From: Puniceibacterium antarcticum
GTDB taxonomy: Bacteria > Pseudomonadota > Alphaproteobacteria > Rhodobacterales > Rhodobacteraceae
Reading direction: 5' to 3'
Length of the DNA: 50,124 nt
Assembly: GCF_002760615.1 (NCBI RefSeq)
Contig: NZ_AWWI01000019.1
Coordinates: 1 to 50,124, forward strand
Position 1 is the stretch's first letter. Every line of letters begins with the position of its first letter. A program made the translations under genes and the position numbers. Shown here piece by piece: positions 32,119 to 39,616 of this stretch. The notes beneath the pieces are model-generated. The model had not been told where the DNA came from. It was given only the letters and a program-made list of their open reading frames with translations, and made no database searches.

Positions 32119-33122
32119 GCCGCCGCCTCGGACCGCATCATGCCTGCGGCCACGTCGTCGATCAGCGCGCCAAGGTCTTCACCCCGGGCACGGGCGGAAA
32201 AGGTCAGAGCCATCCGGTGCGTCAGCACCGGCCGCGCCATGTTCAGCACATCCTCGGGCGACGGGGCCAGCCGACCCTGCAACAGCGCGCGGGCGCGCAC
32301 AGTCATCATCAGCGCCTGTGCGGCGCGCGGCCCCGGACCCCAGGCAACGGTTTCGCGCACACGCTCACCTGCCGAAGGATCGGCGGGGCGGAAGGCGCGT
32401 ACCAGATCCAGGATCATCTCGACCACCGACTCCCCCACCGGCATCCGGCGCAGCAGACGCTGAGCGGCAACCAGCGTTTCGGAATCGAACACCTGATGCG
32501 CCTCTTCCTCGACGATGCCGGTTGTCGCGAGCAGAATATCCCGCTCGGTCTTGCGGTCCGGATAGGCGACGTCGATCTGCACAAGAAAACGGTCAAGCTG
32601 CGCTTCGGGCAGGGGGTAGGTGCCTTCCTGTTCAATCGGGTTTTGCGTCGCCAGCACATGGAACGGCGCGCCAAGCGAGCGGTTTTCACCCGCCACGGTC
32701 ACGACCTTTTCCTGCATCGCCTGCAACAGTGCAGACTGGGTGCGGGGGCTGGCGCGGTTGATTTCATCCGCCATCAGCAGCTGACAGAAGATCGGGCCGG
32801 GAATAAACTTAAAGGCGCGCGAGCCGTCCATGCCGGTTTCCAGCACTTCGGAGCCCAGAATATCGGCCGGCATGAGGTCGGGCGTGAACTGCACCCGGTT
32901 GCCGTTAAGGCCCATCACCGTGCTCAAAGTCTCGACCAGTCGGGTCTTGCCCAGACCGGGCAGACCGATCAGAATAGCGTGACCACCGCATAGCATGGCC
33001 GACAGGGTCAGTTCGACAACCCGCTCCTGCCCGATGAAACGCTTGGTGATCGCGCTCTTGGCCTCGGCCAGTTTCGCTTCCAGCGCCTCGATTTCGGCGA
33101 CCAGATCTTCGGCCTTGGTCAT
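32115..33122 (-). CDS. MoxR family AAA+ ATPase
   Basis: AAA+ ATPase of 335 residues, thought to act as a chaperone with its DUF58/VWA partner. Walker A GLPGLGKT is at residues 53-60, Walker B LLMADEIN at 115-122, and the sensor region includes VLATQNPIEQEGTYPLPEAQLDRF, the signature of the MoxR family. The ATG at 33122 has AGGGAG seven bases upstream; an ATG at 33140 and a much longer open frame are less likely because they overlap the divergent gene's promoter. It heads the operon MoxR-DUF58-BatA/DUF4159-GATase-like and is divergent from DUF1285, with 67 bp between the starts. Confidence 0.95.
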   Translation of the reverse strand: MTKAEDLVAEIEALEAKLAEAKSAITKRFIGQERVVELTLSAMLCGGHAILIGLPGLGKTRLVETLSTVMGLNGNRVQFTPDLMPADILGSEVLETGMDGSRAFKFIPGPIFCQLLMADEINRASPRTQSALLQAMQEKVVTVAGENRSLGAPFHVLATQNPIEQEGTYPLPEAQLDRFLVQIDVAYPDRKTERDILLATTGIVEEEAHQVFDSETLVAAQRLLRRMPVGESVVEMILDLVRAFRPADPSAGERVRETVAWGPGPRAAQALMMTVRARALLQGRLAPSPEDVLNMARPVLTHRMALTFSARARGEDLGALIDDVAAGMMRSEAAA

Positions 33123-33189
33123 GACAATGCTCCCTGACATGCTACGTGTTGGTATGAGTGTATCGCGCGACTTGGAAATGGCAAAAGCA

Positions 33190-33780
33190 ATGAACACACA
33201 AAATTCCGTGACACCGTCGGCAGAAGGCATCGCCGCGTCCCTCAGAGCCGCCAAAGGAAGGGGCCTGCCACCGGTCGACAAGTGGAATCCGCCGTTCTGC
33301 GGCGATCTCGACATGCGTATAGCACGGGACGGCACTTGGTTCTATCAGGGCACCCCGATCGGCAGACATGCGCTTGTTCGTTTGTTTTCAACGATCCTCA
33401 AGCTGGAGGACGGCAAGTATTTTCTGGTGACCCCGGTCGAAAAGGTCGGAATCACCGTCGAAGACGCGCCTTTCCTTGCCGTCGATTTCGAAGCGGTTGG
33501 CGCCGGACGCAAACAAGTGCTCAGTTTTCAGACAAATGTCGGAGATACAGTTGTGGCTGGGCCTGACAATCCGATCCGGGTGGTGCGCGATGACGCAAGC
33601 GGCGAGCCCTCGCCCTATGTGATGATCCGCGCCGGGCTTGAGGCGCTGATTGATCGCAAGAGCTTTTATCGACTGGTCGATCTGGGTGCACATCACGAGG
33701 TCGAAAGTCAGTCGTGGTTCGGGCTTTGGTCCAGCAGCGCGTTTTATCCGATGATCCCGTCGGCTGACCTGCCCGTCTGA
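33190..33780 (+). CDS. DUF1285 family protein
   Basis: Probably cytoplasmic protein of 196 residues matching DUF1285: WNPPFCGDLDMRIARDGTWFYQGTPIGR is the family's most recognisable segment, followed by LVTPVEKVGITVEDAPF, and the C-terminal HEVESQSWFGLWSSS. The family has a two-domain beta fold with unknown function. The ATG at 33190 gives a homologue-like N-terminus; ATG codons at 33154 and 33178 are possible. It is divergent from moxR. Confidence 0.9.
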   Translation: MNTQNSVTPSAEGIAASLRAAKGRGLPPVDKWNPPFCGDLDMRIARDGTWFYQGTPIGRHALVRLFSTILKLEDGKYFLVTPVEKVGITVEDAPFLAVDFEAVGAGRKQVLSFQTNVGDTVVAGPDNPIRVVRDDASGEPSPYVMIRAGLEALIDRKSFYRLVDLGAHHEVESQSWFGLWSSSAFYPMIPSADLPV

Positions 33781-33864
33781 TATGATTGTCGGTCAACATA
33801 ACCTTGCTGGACGGCGCCTGAGAATTGCTCCAGACCTGCTCGCGACCTTGCATTGGAGCCTGCA

Positions 33865-34131
33865 ATGATCCCACCACGCCTTGCCCCAGTCGTCTTTGGA
33901 TTTCTGCTTTCGGGGATGATGTCGTTTCTGGTGTCGGGCGTGGCCACACTGCATGCGCTGGGATTGATCGAGGGATTCTGCGGGCTCTGGATTTCGGCTT
34001 GGCTGCCGGCCTGGGGAATCGCCTTTCCAGCGGTTCTGGTGGTGGCACCGGTTGCGCGGCGCCTTGTGGCGGCCATGACGCGCAAGGATGAGACCCTGCG
34101 GGACCGGCCATCACCGGATCGGCCAAATTGA
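33865..34131 (+). CDS. DUF2798 small membrane protein
   Basis: Membrane protein of 88 residues with two hydrophobic helices (about 6-30 and 45-70). The pattern FGFLLSGMMSFLVSGVATL and LWISAWLPAWGIAFPAVLVVAPVARRLV matches the DUF2798 family, which has unknown function. GGAG is present 6 bases upstream of the ATG at 33865. It is followed after 85 bp by the HIT protein gene on the same strand. Confidence 0.87.
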   Translation: MIPPRLAPVVFGFLLSGMMSFLVSGVATLHALGLIEGFCGLWISAWLPAWGIAFPAVLVVAPVARRLVAAMTRKDETLRDRPSPDRPN

Positions 34132-34216
34132 CAACGCCGAAATGATGCGCGAGACCAATCCGAGCGCGGTTCACCTGCTGAACCCGAGGACCTGTTTGCA
34201 GACCGAGGAGGCGCCC

Positions 34217-34585
34217 ATGGGCTATGTCTACGACGATCAGAACATCTTTGCCAAAATCCTGCGTGGCGAGATTCCCAACACCACGGTGCTTGAGACCGAG
34301 CATAGTCTGGCGTTTCGCGATCTTTATCCGCAAGCGCCGGTGCATGTGCTGGTGATCCCCAAGGGAGCTTATGTCTGCTACGACCACTTTGCCCAAGAGG
34401 CATCGGATGCAGAAATCCTCGACTACACGCGCGCTATCGGCAAAGTTTGCGAGATGGAGGGCGTGGCCAAGGACGGGTTCCGCATGATCTCGAACGCCGG
34501 AGTGGCTGGGGTACAGGAGGTGCCGCATCTGCATGTACACATCCTGGCCGGACGCCCGCTTGGCCGGATGCTGCAACCGGCCTGA
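34217..34585 (+). CDS. HIT family protein (Hint-type)
   Basis: Nucleotide-binding histidine-triad protein of 122 residues, a probable purine nucleoside phosphoramidase or related hydrolase. The triad H-x-H-x-H is at His104, 106 and 108 (PHLHVHILAGR), with the N-terminal core NIFAKILRGEIP and the PQAPVHVLVIPKG segment typical of the Hint branch. The ATG at 34217 follows GAGGAG; an upstream open frame to 34088 is not supported. The protein is a single-domain HIT of normal length. Confidence 0.95.
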   Translation: MGYVYDDQNIFAKILRGEIPNTTVLETEHSLAFRDLYPQAPVHVLVIPKGAYVCYDHFAQEASDAEILDYTRAIGKVCEMEGVAKDGFRMISNAGVAGVQEVPHLHVHILAGRPLGRMLQPA

Positions 34586-34770
34586 TCCTGGTGCTCTGAT
34601 CCTGCGGTGCGCGCCTTTTGTACGCGCTGAATATGTCACCCCCGCCTCGTTCGGCGGTATAAAGACGTCTGCCTGCGTCTTTGTGTGTGTTGCGCAGGAA
34701 GCGGGTCGCCCGGTGGCCCTGTGCCGCGATAAATTCAGACCATAAGCAGTGCTGTCAGCGGAGGTCTGAA

Positions 34771-35253
34771 ATGATACAATTTACCGGGATGCCAACCAAG
34801 GAAGCACGCGCCTACCAAGCCGGTGGGGAGGATGCCTGTGGCCAAGTACCCGAGTGCCGCCTGAGCGACGAGGCGGGGAACCCCTGTCGTCATTGTCTTA
34901 GGCATGTTCCGGCAGGGGAGGAGATGTTGGTGTTGGCCTATAGGCCGTTCGGGGCACTGCAACCCTATGCCGAAACCGGGCCGGTGTTCCTGTGCGCAAA
35001 GCCTTGCGGGGCCTATTCCGGCGCAGGGGACGTGCCTGAGGTGCTGAGCACTTCGCCCGACTATCTGATCAAGGGCTACAGCGCGGACGAGCGCATCGTC
35101 TATGGCACCGGCGCGGTTGTTCCCTCTGCCACGCTTGGTTCCGATGTCGAGGCGCGGCTGGGGGACGATCGCGTGGCCTTTGTTGATATACGCTCGGCCC
35201 GTAATAACTGCTGGCAGGCGCGAGCTCTGCGGCCCAAGGCGCAGTTCTTTTGA
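34771..35253 (+). CDS. DUF1203 family protein
   Basis: Probably cytoplasmic protein of 160 residues with the DUF1203 pattern: CRHCLRHVPAGEEMLVLAYRPF followed by YAETGPVFLCAKPC, and later DYLIKGYSADERIVYGTGAV. Several Cys residues (CRHC and the later C-x4-C) could bind metal, but this is not shown. Function of the family is unknown. GGAGG is seven bases upstream of the ATG at 34771. It stands 185 bp after the HIT gene and is convergent with the ABC ATPase gene. Confidence 0.88.
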   Translation: MIQFTGMPTKEARAYQAGGEDACGQVPECRLSDEAGNPCRHCLRHVPAGEEMLVLAYRPFGALQPYAETGPVFLCAKPCGAYSGAGDVPEVLSTSPDYLIKGYSADERIVYGTGAVVPSATLGSDVEARLGDDRVAFVDIRSARNNCWQARALRPKAQFF

Positions 35254-35266
35254 TCGAAGTGCGCCG

Positions 35267-35314
35267 TTCAGCGGGCAGACGGCTGCAGTTTTCGCACGCG
35301 ATCTGTCCGCTGAA
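35267..35314. terminator. Inverted repeat between convergent genes
   Basis: TTCAGCGGGCAGA (35267-35279) pairs with TCTGTCCGCTGAA (35302-35314), 12 pairs plus one G-T, around a 22-base loop. It lies between DUF1203 (ending 35253) and the convergent ABC ATPase (ending 35336). It could serve both strands; there is no clear U-run. Confidence 0.45.
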
Positions 35315-35335
35315 GTCAATTGGACGCGACAGGCC

Positions 35336-36274
35336 TCAGGCCGCGCTCGACCGGGTGAGATTGAGGAAGACTTCCTCAAGATCGGCCTGTTCGGTGCGCA
35401 CGTCGCGGATGCGGATGCCTGCATTGTGGACCAGCTGCAGCACTTCCTCGGCCTCGGTACGGGCTGAATGATAGGTGAAGGCGATGCTGCCATCGGGTCG
35501 GGCTGTCGCCTCGATTCCCGGCGCCGTTGGCAGTGTCGCAGGCTTGGTTTCCGGGGTTATGATCATGGTGCGCGTGTCGATCTGACCCAGCAGATTGTGG
35601 GTGGTGTCGCGCGCGATCAGGGATCCTTGCGAGATGATGGCGATTTCATCGCACATCTCTTCGGCCTCTTCTAGGTAGTGGGTGGTCAGGATGATTGTCA
35701 TGCCACGCTCGCGGTTCAAGCGACGGACGTTTTCCCACAGCATCCGGCGCAGCTCGATATCGACCCCGGCTGTGGGCTCGTCCAGCACGAGGATATGGGG
35801 ATGATGCACCAGCGCCTTGCCCAGCAGCAGCCGCCGCCGCATCCCGCCCGAAAGGGTGCGGGCATAGGCTTCGGCCTTGTCTGAAAGGCCGATCATCTCG
35901 AGGATCTCTTCGGTGCGGCGCTGGGATTTCGGCACGCCATAGAGGCCGGCCTGCACATCCAGCGCGCCGCGCGGGGTAAAGAACGGGTCGAGGTTGAGTT
36001 CCTGCGGCATCACGCCTATGGCGGCGCGGGACTGGCGCGGGTTCACATCCTGATCGAATCCCCAGATTTTGACATTTCCGGCGGTCTTGGTCACCAGACC
36101 GGCAAGGATATTGATCAGTGTGGATTTGCCCGCACCGTTTGGCCCGAGCAAGCCGAATACCGAGCCCGAGGGCACGGTCAGGTCAATGCCGGTCAGCGCT
36201 TCTTTGGGGGGTTGTTTCCCGCCCGCCCCGTATGTTTTGCGCAGTCCTGTGATCTTGATCGCGTCCGTGGTCAT
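35336..36274 (-). CDS. ABC transporter ATP-binding protein (ABC-2 type, YadG-like)
   Basis: ABC ATPase of 312 residues. Walker A GPNGAGKST is at about 44-52, signature LSGGMRRR near 150, Walker B ILVLDEPTAG near 172 and the switch region ILTTHYLEEAEEMCD. The long C-terminal extension (about 90 residues), ending in DLEEVFLNLTRS, is typical of ATPases that pair with ABC-2 type permeases such as YadH. No permease gene is next to it in this window, so its partner is either outside or elsewhere. It is divergent from the zinc-finger gene. Confidence 0.93.
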   Translation of the reverse strand: MTTDAIKITGLRKTYGAGGKQPPKEALTGIDLTVPSGSVFGLLGPNGAGKSTLINILAGLVTKTAGNVKIWGFDQDVNPRQSRAAIGVMPQELNLDPFFTPRGALDVQAGLYGVPKSQRRTEEILEMIGLSDKAEAYARTLSGGMRRRLLLGKALVHHPHILVLDEPTAGVDIELRRMLWENVRRLNRERGMTIILTTHYLEEAEEMCDEIAIISQGSLIARDTTHNLLGQIDTRTMIITPETKPATLPTAPGIEATARPDGSIAFTYHSARTEAEEVLQLVHNAGIRIRDVRTEQADLEEVFLNLTRSSAA

Positions 36275-36349
36275 GCGGTGTCTTGCTCCCGTTCGGTCAT
36301 TCGCTCATAACGCAGGTAGTGCAAAGGCAGCCAAAAGGGAATGTGCCCG

Positions 36350-36529
36350 ATGACGACGCAAGCGCCTGAAACCAAGATCGTGGACAAATACCGCATCGCC
36401 TGTGATGGCGATGAAGGGGGGCTGGGGCATCCGCGCGTCTGGTTGCAGATCCCCGAAGCCACCGGATTCGTCGAATGCGGCTATTGTGATGCGAAATATG
36501 TGCATCGCGATTTCGAGGGCAAGGTCTGA
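36350..36529 (+). CDS. Zinc-finger domain protein (zf-CHCC, NDUFS6-like)
   Basis: Very small protein of 59 residues. The pattern C-x8-H-x14-C-x2-C (from [11 protein letters not shown] to [10 protein letters not shown]) is that of the zf-CHCC family, the same zinc site as complex I accessory subunit NDUFS6, so it should bind one zinc ion. Alphaproteobacterial homologues may be complex I-associated, but the location gives no support. The ATG at 36350 is preferred since GGGA lies 9 bases upstream; an ATG at 36341 is too close to it. Confidence 0.85.
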   Translation: MTTQAPETKIVDKYRIACDGDEGGLGHPRVWLQIPEATGFVECGYCDAKYVHRDFEGKV

Positions 36530-36550
36530 GACCCCACTAAAGCGGCGGGC

Positions 36551-36581
36551 CCAGGCCGGTTGCACTGCTGCGCCTGGTTTT
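36551..36581 (+). terminator. Possible hairpin terminator after zinc-finger gene
   Basis: CCAGGC (36551-36556) pairs with GCCTGG (36572-36577) and is followed by TTTTC. The stem is short and the loop is long (15 bases), so the call is weak. Confidence 0.35.
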
Positions 36582-36610
36582 CGACGTCTTGCTTTGCGGC
36601 GGCGTCGGAC

Positions 36611-36635
36611 TTTGCGTATTTGGAAAGAGAAGAAG
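36611..36635 (+). repeat. 25-bp dispersed repeat, copy A
   Basis: TTTGC then GTATTTGGAAAGAGAAGAAG, identical to copies at 14749-14773 (minus) and 39547-39571 (plus). It is 82 bp past the zinc-finger gene stop and 64 bp before polA, in the same orientation as both. Confidence 0.8.
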
Positions 36636-36698
36636 ATGGGGTGGTGGTCGTAGTCGGGCCATGGCATCCTGTTGCTCAGTTGACAACGGAGGCGCGTC

Positions 36699-39515
36699 AT
36701 GGCGTTCGGAAAAGGCCATCATCTGCATCTGATTGACGGCTCGGCGTTTATCTTTCGCGCCTATCACGCGCTGCCGCCGCTGACGCGGAAATCGGACGGG
36801 CTGCCCATCGGGGCGGTGTCCGGGTTCTGCAACATGTTGCAGCGCTATGTCGAGGGCAATGCCGGGGGCGATGTCACCCATCTGGCGGTGATCTTTGACA
36901 AGGGCAGTCATACGTTCCGCAACGACATGTATGACCTTTACAAGGCCAACCGCGAGGCGATGCCCGAGGATCTGCGCCCGCAGATCCCGCTGACCCGGCG
37001 TGCGACCGAGGCGTTCAACATCGCCTGCAAGGAGCTTGCGGGCTTTGAGGCGGATGACATCATCGCGACGCTGTCCTGTCAGGCGCGTGAGGCCGGCGGT
37101 CAGGTGACGATCATTTCCTCGGACAAGGATCTGATGCAGCTGGTCGGAGACGGGGTCGAGATGTTCGATGCCATGAAGAACAAGCGCATCGACCGCGACG
37201 GTGTCTTCGAAAAGTTCGGTGTCTTTCCCGACCGTGTGGTGGATGTGCAGGCGCTGGCCGGCGATTCGGTTGACAACGTGCCCGGCGCGCCGGGGATCGG
37301 GATCAAGACGGCGGCGCTGCTGATCAATGAATTCGGCTCGCTTGAGGATCTGCTGGACCGCGCTGAAGAGATCAAGCAGCCCAAGCGGCGGCAGACTCTG
37401 GTCGAACATCGTGCGCAGATCGAGATGTCGAAGAAGCTGGTGCAGCTGGATTGCGGGATGGAGCTGGACTTTGGTCTGGACGATCTTGAGGTGAAGGACC
37501 CCGATCCCGAGGTGCTGCTGGGCTTTCTGACCGAGATGGAGTTCCGCAGTCTGACCAAGCGGATTTCGGACGCCCTGAACGTCGAAGCACCCGCCATTCC
37601 CGAACCCGAGGTTCAGGCGGGGGCCGGCGCTGCGCCCGAGGCACCGCCGATCAGCGCCGATAAATACGAATGCGTCAGCGACATGGCCGCGCTTGAGGGC
37701 TGGATCGCGCGGGCCTATGCTCGTGGCTGGGTCGCAGTGGATACCGAGACGACCGGCCTGAACGAGATGATCGCCGATCTGGTCGGCGTGTCCTTGTGTG
37801 TTGAGGCGGGCGAGGCCTGTTACATCCCGCTGACCCATCGTGGCGGGGCGGCGCAGAAGGACGGAACCGAAGATCTGTTCAGCGAAAAGGCCGACGATAG
37901 CCTTGCCGCAGGGCAGATCGCGCTGGATGCGGCGCTCGCGGCGCTGAAGCCGATGCTGGAGGATCCGAGTATCCTCAAGATCGGGCAGAACATGAAATAT
38001 GATGCCAAGATCTTTGCCCGCTACGGCATCGAGATTGCGCCGATCGATGACACGATGCTGATGTCCTACGCCATGCATGCTGGGGAGCACGGGCATGGCA
38101 TGGACACCCTGGCCGAGCAGTATCTGGGGCACAGGCCGATCCCGATCAAGGAGCTGATCGGGTCGGGCAAGAGCCAGATTACCTTTGACCGCGTGCCGAT
38201 CGAGACGGCTGTGACCTATGCGGCCGAGGATGCGGATGTGACCCTGCGCCTGTGGCAGTTGTTCAAGCCGCAGCTGCACCGCGCCAAGGTCACCCGCGTC
38301 TACGAGACGATGGAACGCCCGCTGGTGCCTGTGCTGGCAAAGATGGAGATGGCGGGGATCAAGGTCGACCGTCAGACCCTGAGCCGCATGTCGAGCGCCT
38401 TCGCGCAGAAGATGGCGGGGCTGGAGGCCGAAATTCACGAGCTGGCCGGGGAAAAGTTCAACGTGGGCAGCCCGGCGCAGCTGGGCGAGATCCTGTTCGA
38501 CAAGATGTCGCTTGAGGGCGGCAAAAAGGGCAAGAACGGCAAATATTCGACTGGCGCTGATGTGCTTGAGGATCTGGCGACGGAATATGACCTGCCCCGG
38601 CGCGTGCTGGACTGGCGCCAGCTGAGCAAGCTGAAGTCGACCTATACCGACGCCCTGCAGGAGCATATCAACAAGGACACCGGGCGGGTACACACCTCGT
38701 ATTCCATCGCCGGGGCGAACACCGGGCGGCTGGCGTCGACCGATCCGAACCTGCAGAACATCCCTGTGCGCAGTGAAGAGGGGCGGCGCATTCGCGAAGC
38801 CTTTGTCGCGGAGCCGGGCAAGGTTCTGGTGTCCCTGGACTATTCCCAGATCGAGCTGCGCATCCTCGCGCATGTGGCCGACATCGAGGCGCTGAAGCAG
38901 GCGTTCCGCGACGGGCAGGACATTCACGCGATGACCGCGTCGGAAATGTTCAACGTCCCGATGGAAGAGATGACATCAGATGTGCGCAGGCAGGCCAAGG
39001 CGATCAACTTTGGTGTGATCTACGGGATCAGCGGCTTTGGTCTGGCGCGCAACCTGCGCATTCCCCGGGCCGAGGCGCAGGGCTTTATCGACCGGTATTT
39101 CGAACGTTTCCCGGGCATCAAGGCCTATATGGATGACACGGTCGAATTCGCAAAGAAGCATGACCGGGTGGAGACTTTGTTTGGCCGGGTGATCCACACG
39201 CCTGAGATCAACGCCAAGGGGCCGCGCTCGGGTTTTGCCAAACGCGCAGCGATCAACGCGCCGATTCAGGGCACCGCGGCAGACATCATCCGGCGCGCCA
39301 TGGTCCGGATGCCCGATGCCATCGCGGGCCTGCCCGCAACGATGCTGCTGCAGGTGCATGACGAATTGCTGTTCGAAGTGGATGAAGGCTCGGTCGATCC
39401 GCTGATCGCCATCGCCAAAGAGGTGATGGAGGGCGCGGCCGACCCGGTGGTGCATCTGGACGTGCCGCTGATCGTTGAGGCGGGGCAGGGCCACAGCTGG
39501 GCCGAGGCACACTGA
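36699..39515 (+). CDS. polA: DNA polymerase I
   Basis: DNA repair and Okazaki-fragment processing polymerase of 938 residues, family A. The 5'-3' exonuclease domain is at about 1-290 (LIDGSAFIFRAYHALPP; SSDKDLMQLV), the 3'-5' exonuclease domain at about 325-525 and keeps its catalytic D-x-E (DTETTG, near residue 348), and the polymerase domain covers about 530-938, with motif A DYSQIELRIL near 714, motif B RRQAKAINFGVIYG near 760 and motif C VHDELLFEV near 886. CGGAGG precedes the ATG at 36699. It is followed by two hairpins and a repeat copy. Its length matches the family. Confidence 0.98.
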   Translation: MAFGKGHHLHLIDGSAFIFRAYHALPPLTRKSDGLPIGAVSGFCNMLQRYVEGNAGGDVTHLAVIFDKGSHTFRNDMYDLYKANREAMPEDLRPQIPLTRRATEAFNIACKELAGFEADDIIATLSCQAREAGGQVTIISSDKDLMQLVGDGVEMFDAMKNKRIDRDGVFEKFGVFPDRVVDVQALAGDSVDNVPGAPGIGIKTAALLINEFGSLEDLLDRAEEIKQPKRRQTLVEHRAQIEMSKKLVQLDCGMELDFGLDDLEVKDPDPEVLLGFLTEMEFRSLTKRISDALNVEAPAIPEPEVQAGAGAAPEAPPISADKYECVSDMAALEGWIARAYARGWVAVDTETTGLNEMIADLVGVSLCVEAGEACYIPLTHRGGAAQKDGTEDLFSEKADDSLAAGQIALDAALAALKPMLEDPSILKIGQNMKYDAKIFARYGIEIAPIDDTMLMSYAMHAGEHGHGMDTLAEQYLGHRPIPIKELIGSGKSQITFDRVPIETAVTYAAEDADVTLRLWQLFKPQLHRAKVTRVYETMERPLVPVLAKMEMAGIKVDRQTLSRMSSAFAQKMAGLEAEIHELAGEKFNVGSPAQLGEILFDKMSLEGGKKGKNGKYSTGADVLEDLATEYDLPRRVLDWRQLSKLKSTYTDALQEHINKDTGRVHTSYSIAGANTGRLASTDPNLQNIPVRSEEGRRIREAFVAEPGKVLVSLDYSQIELRILAHVADIEALKQAFRDGQDIHAMTASEMFNVPMEEMTSDVRRQAKAINFGVIYGISGFGLARNLRIPRAEAQGFIDRYFERFPGIKAYMDDTVEFAKKHDRVETLFGRVIHTPEINAKGPRSGFAKRAAINAPIQGTAADIIRRAMVRMPDAIAGLPATMLLQVHDELLFEVDEGSVDPLIAIAKEVMEGAADPVVHLDVPLIVEAGQGHSWAEAH

Positions 39516-39518
39516 TTT

Positions 39519-39551
39519 CTCCGCCGCGCGGGTGGCGGCGGAGCATTTTGC
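39519..39551 (+). terminator. First terminator hairpin after polA
   Basis: CTCCGCCGC (39519-39527) pairs perfectly with GCGGCGGAG (39535-39543), loop GCGGGTG, followed by CATTTTGC. The repeat copy B starts within the T-rich tail. Confidence 0.75.
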
Positions 39552-39571
39552 GTATTTGGAAAGAGAAGAAG
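39547..39571 (+). repeat. 25-bp dispersed repeat, copy B
   Basis: Identical over 25 bases to copies A and C (TTTGC followed by GTATTTGGAAAGAGAAGAAG). It starts 31 bp after the polA stop, in the same orientation, directly behind one hairpin and in front of another. Confidence 0.85.
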
Positions 39572-39602
39572 CGGGGCGCGCAGACAGCCGCCCCGTTTTT
39601 TT
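39572..39602 (+). terminator. Second, strong intrinsic terminator after polA
   Basis: CGGGGCG (39572-39578) pairs with CGCCCCG (39589-39595), followed by seven T residues. On the opposite strand the same hairpin is followed by the pyrimidine-rich complement of the repeat, so it may also end the convergent kinase transcript. Confidence 0.87.
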
Positions 39603-39616
39603 GCGCTCTGCCTTGG

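Noticed and set aside
36537-38927. 796-codon open frame on the minus strand opposite polA
   Set aside because: Its translation is Arg/His/Gln-rich and matches nothing, while the plus strand encodes a full, motif-complete DNA polymerase I. It is an artefact of high-GC codon use.
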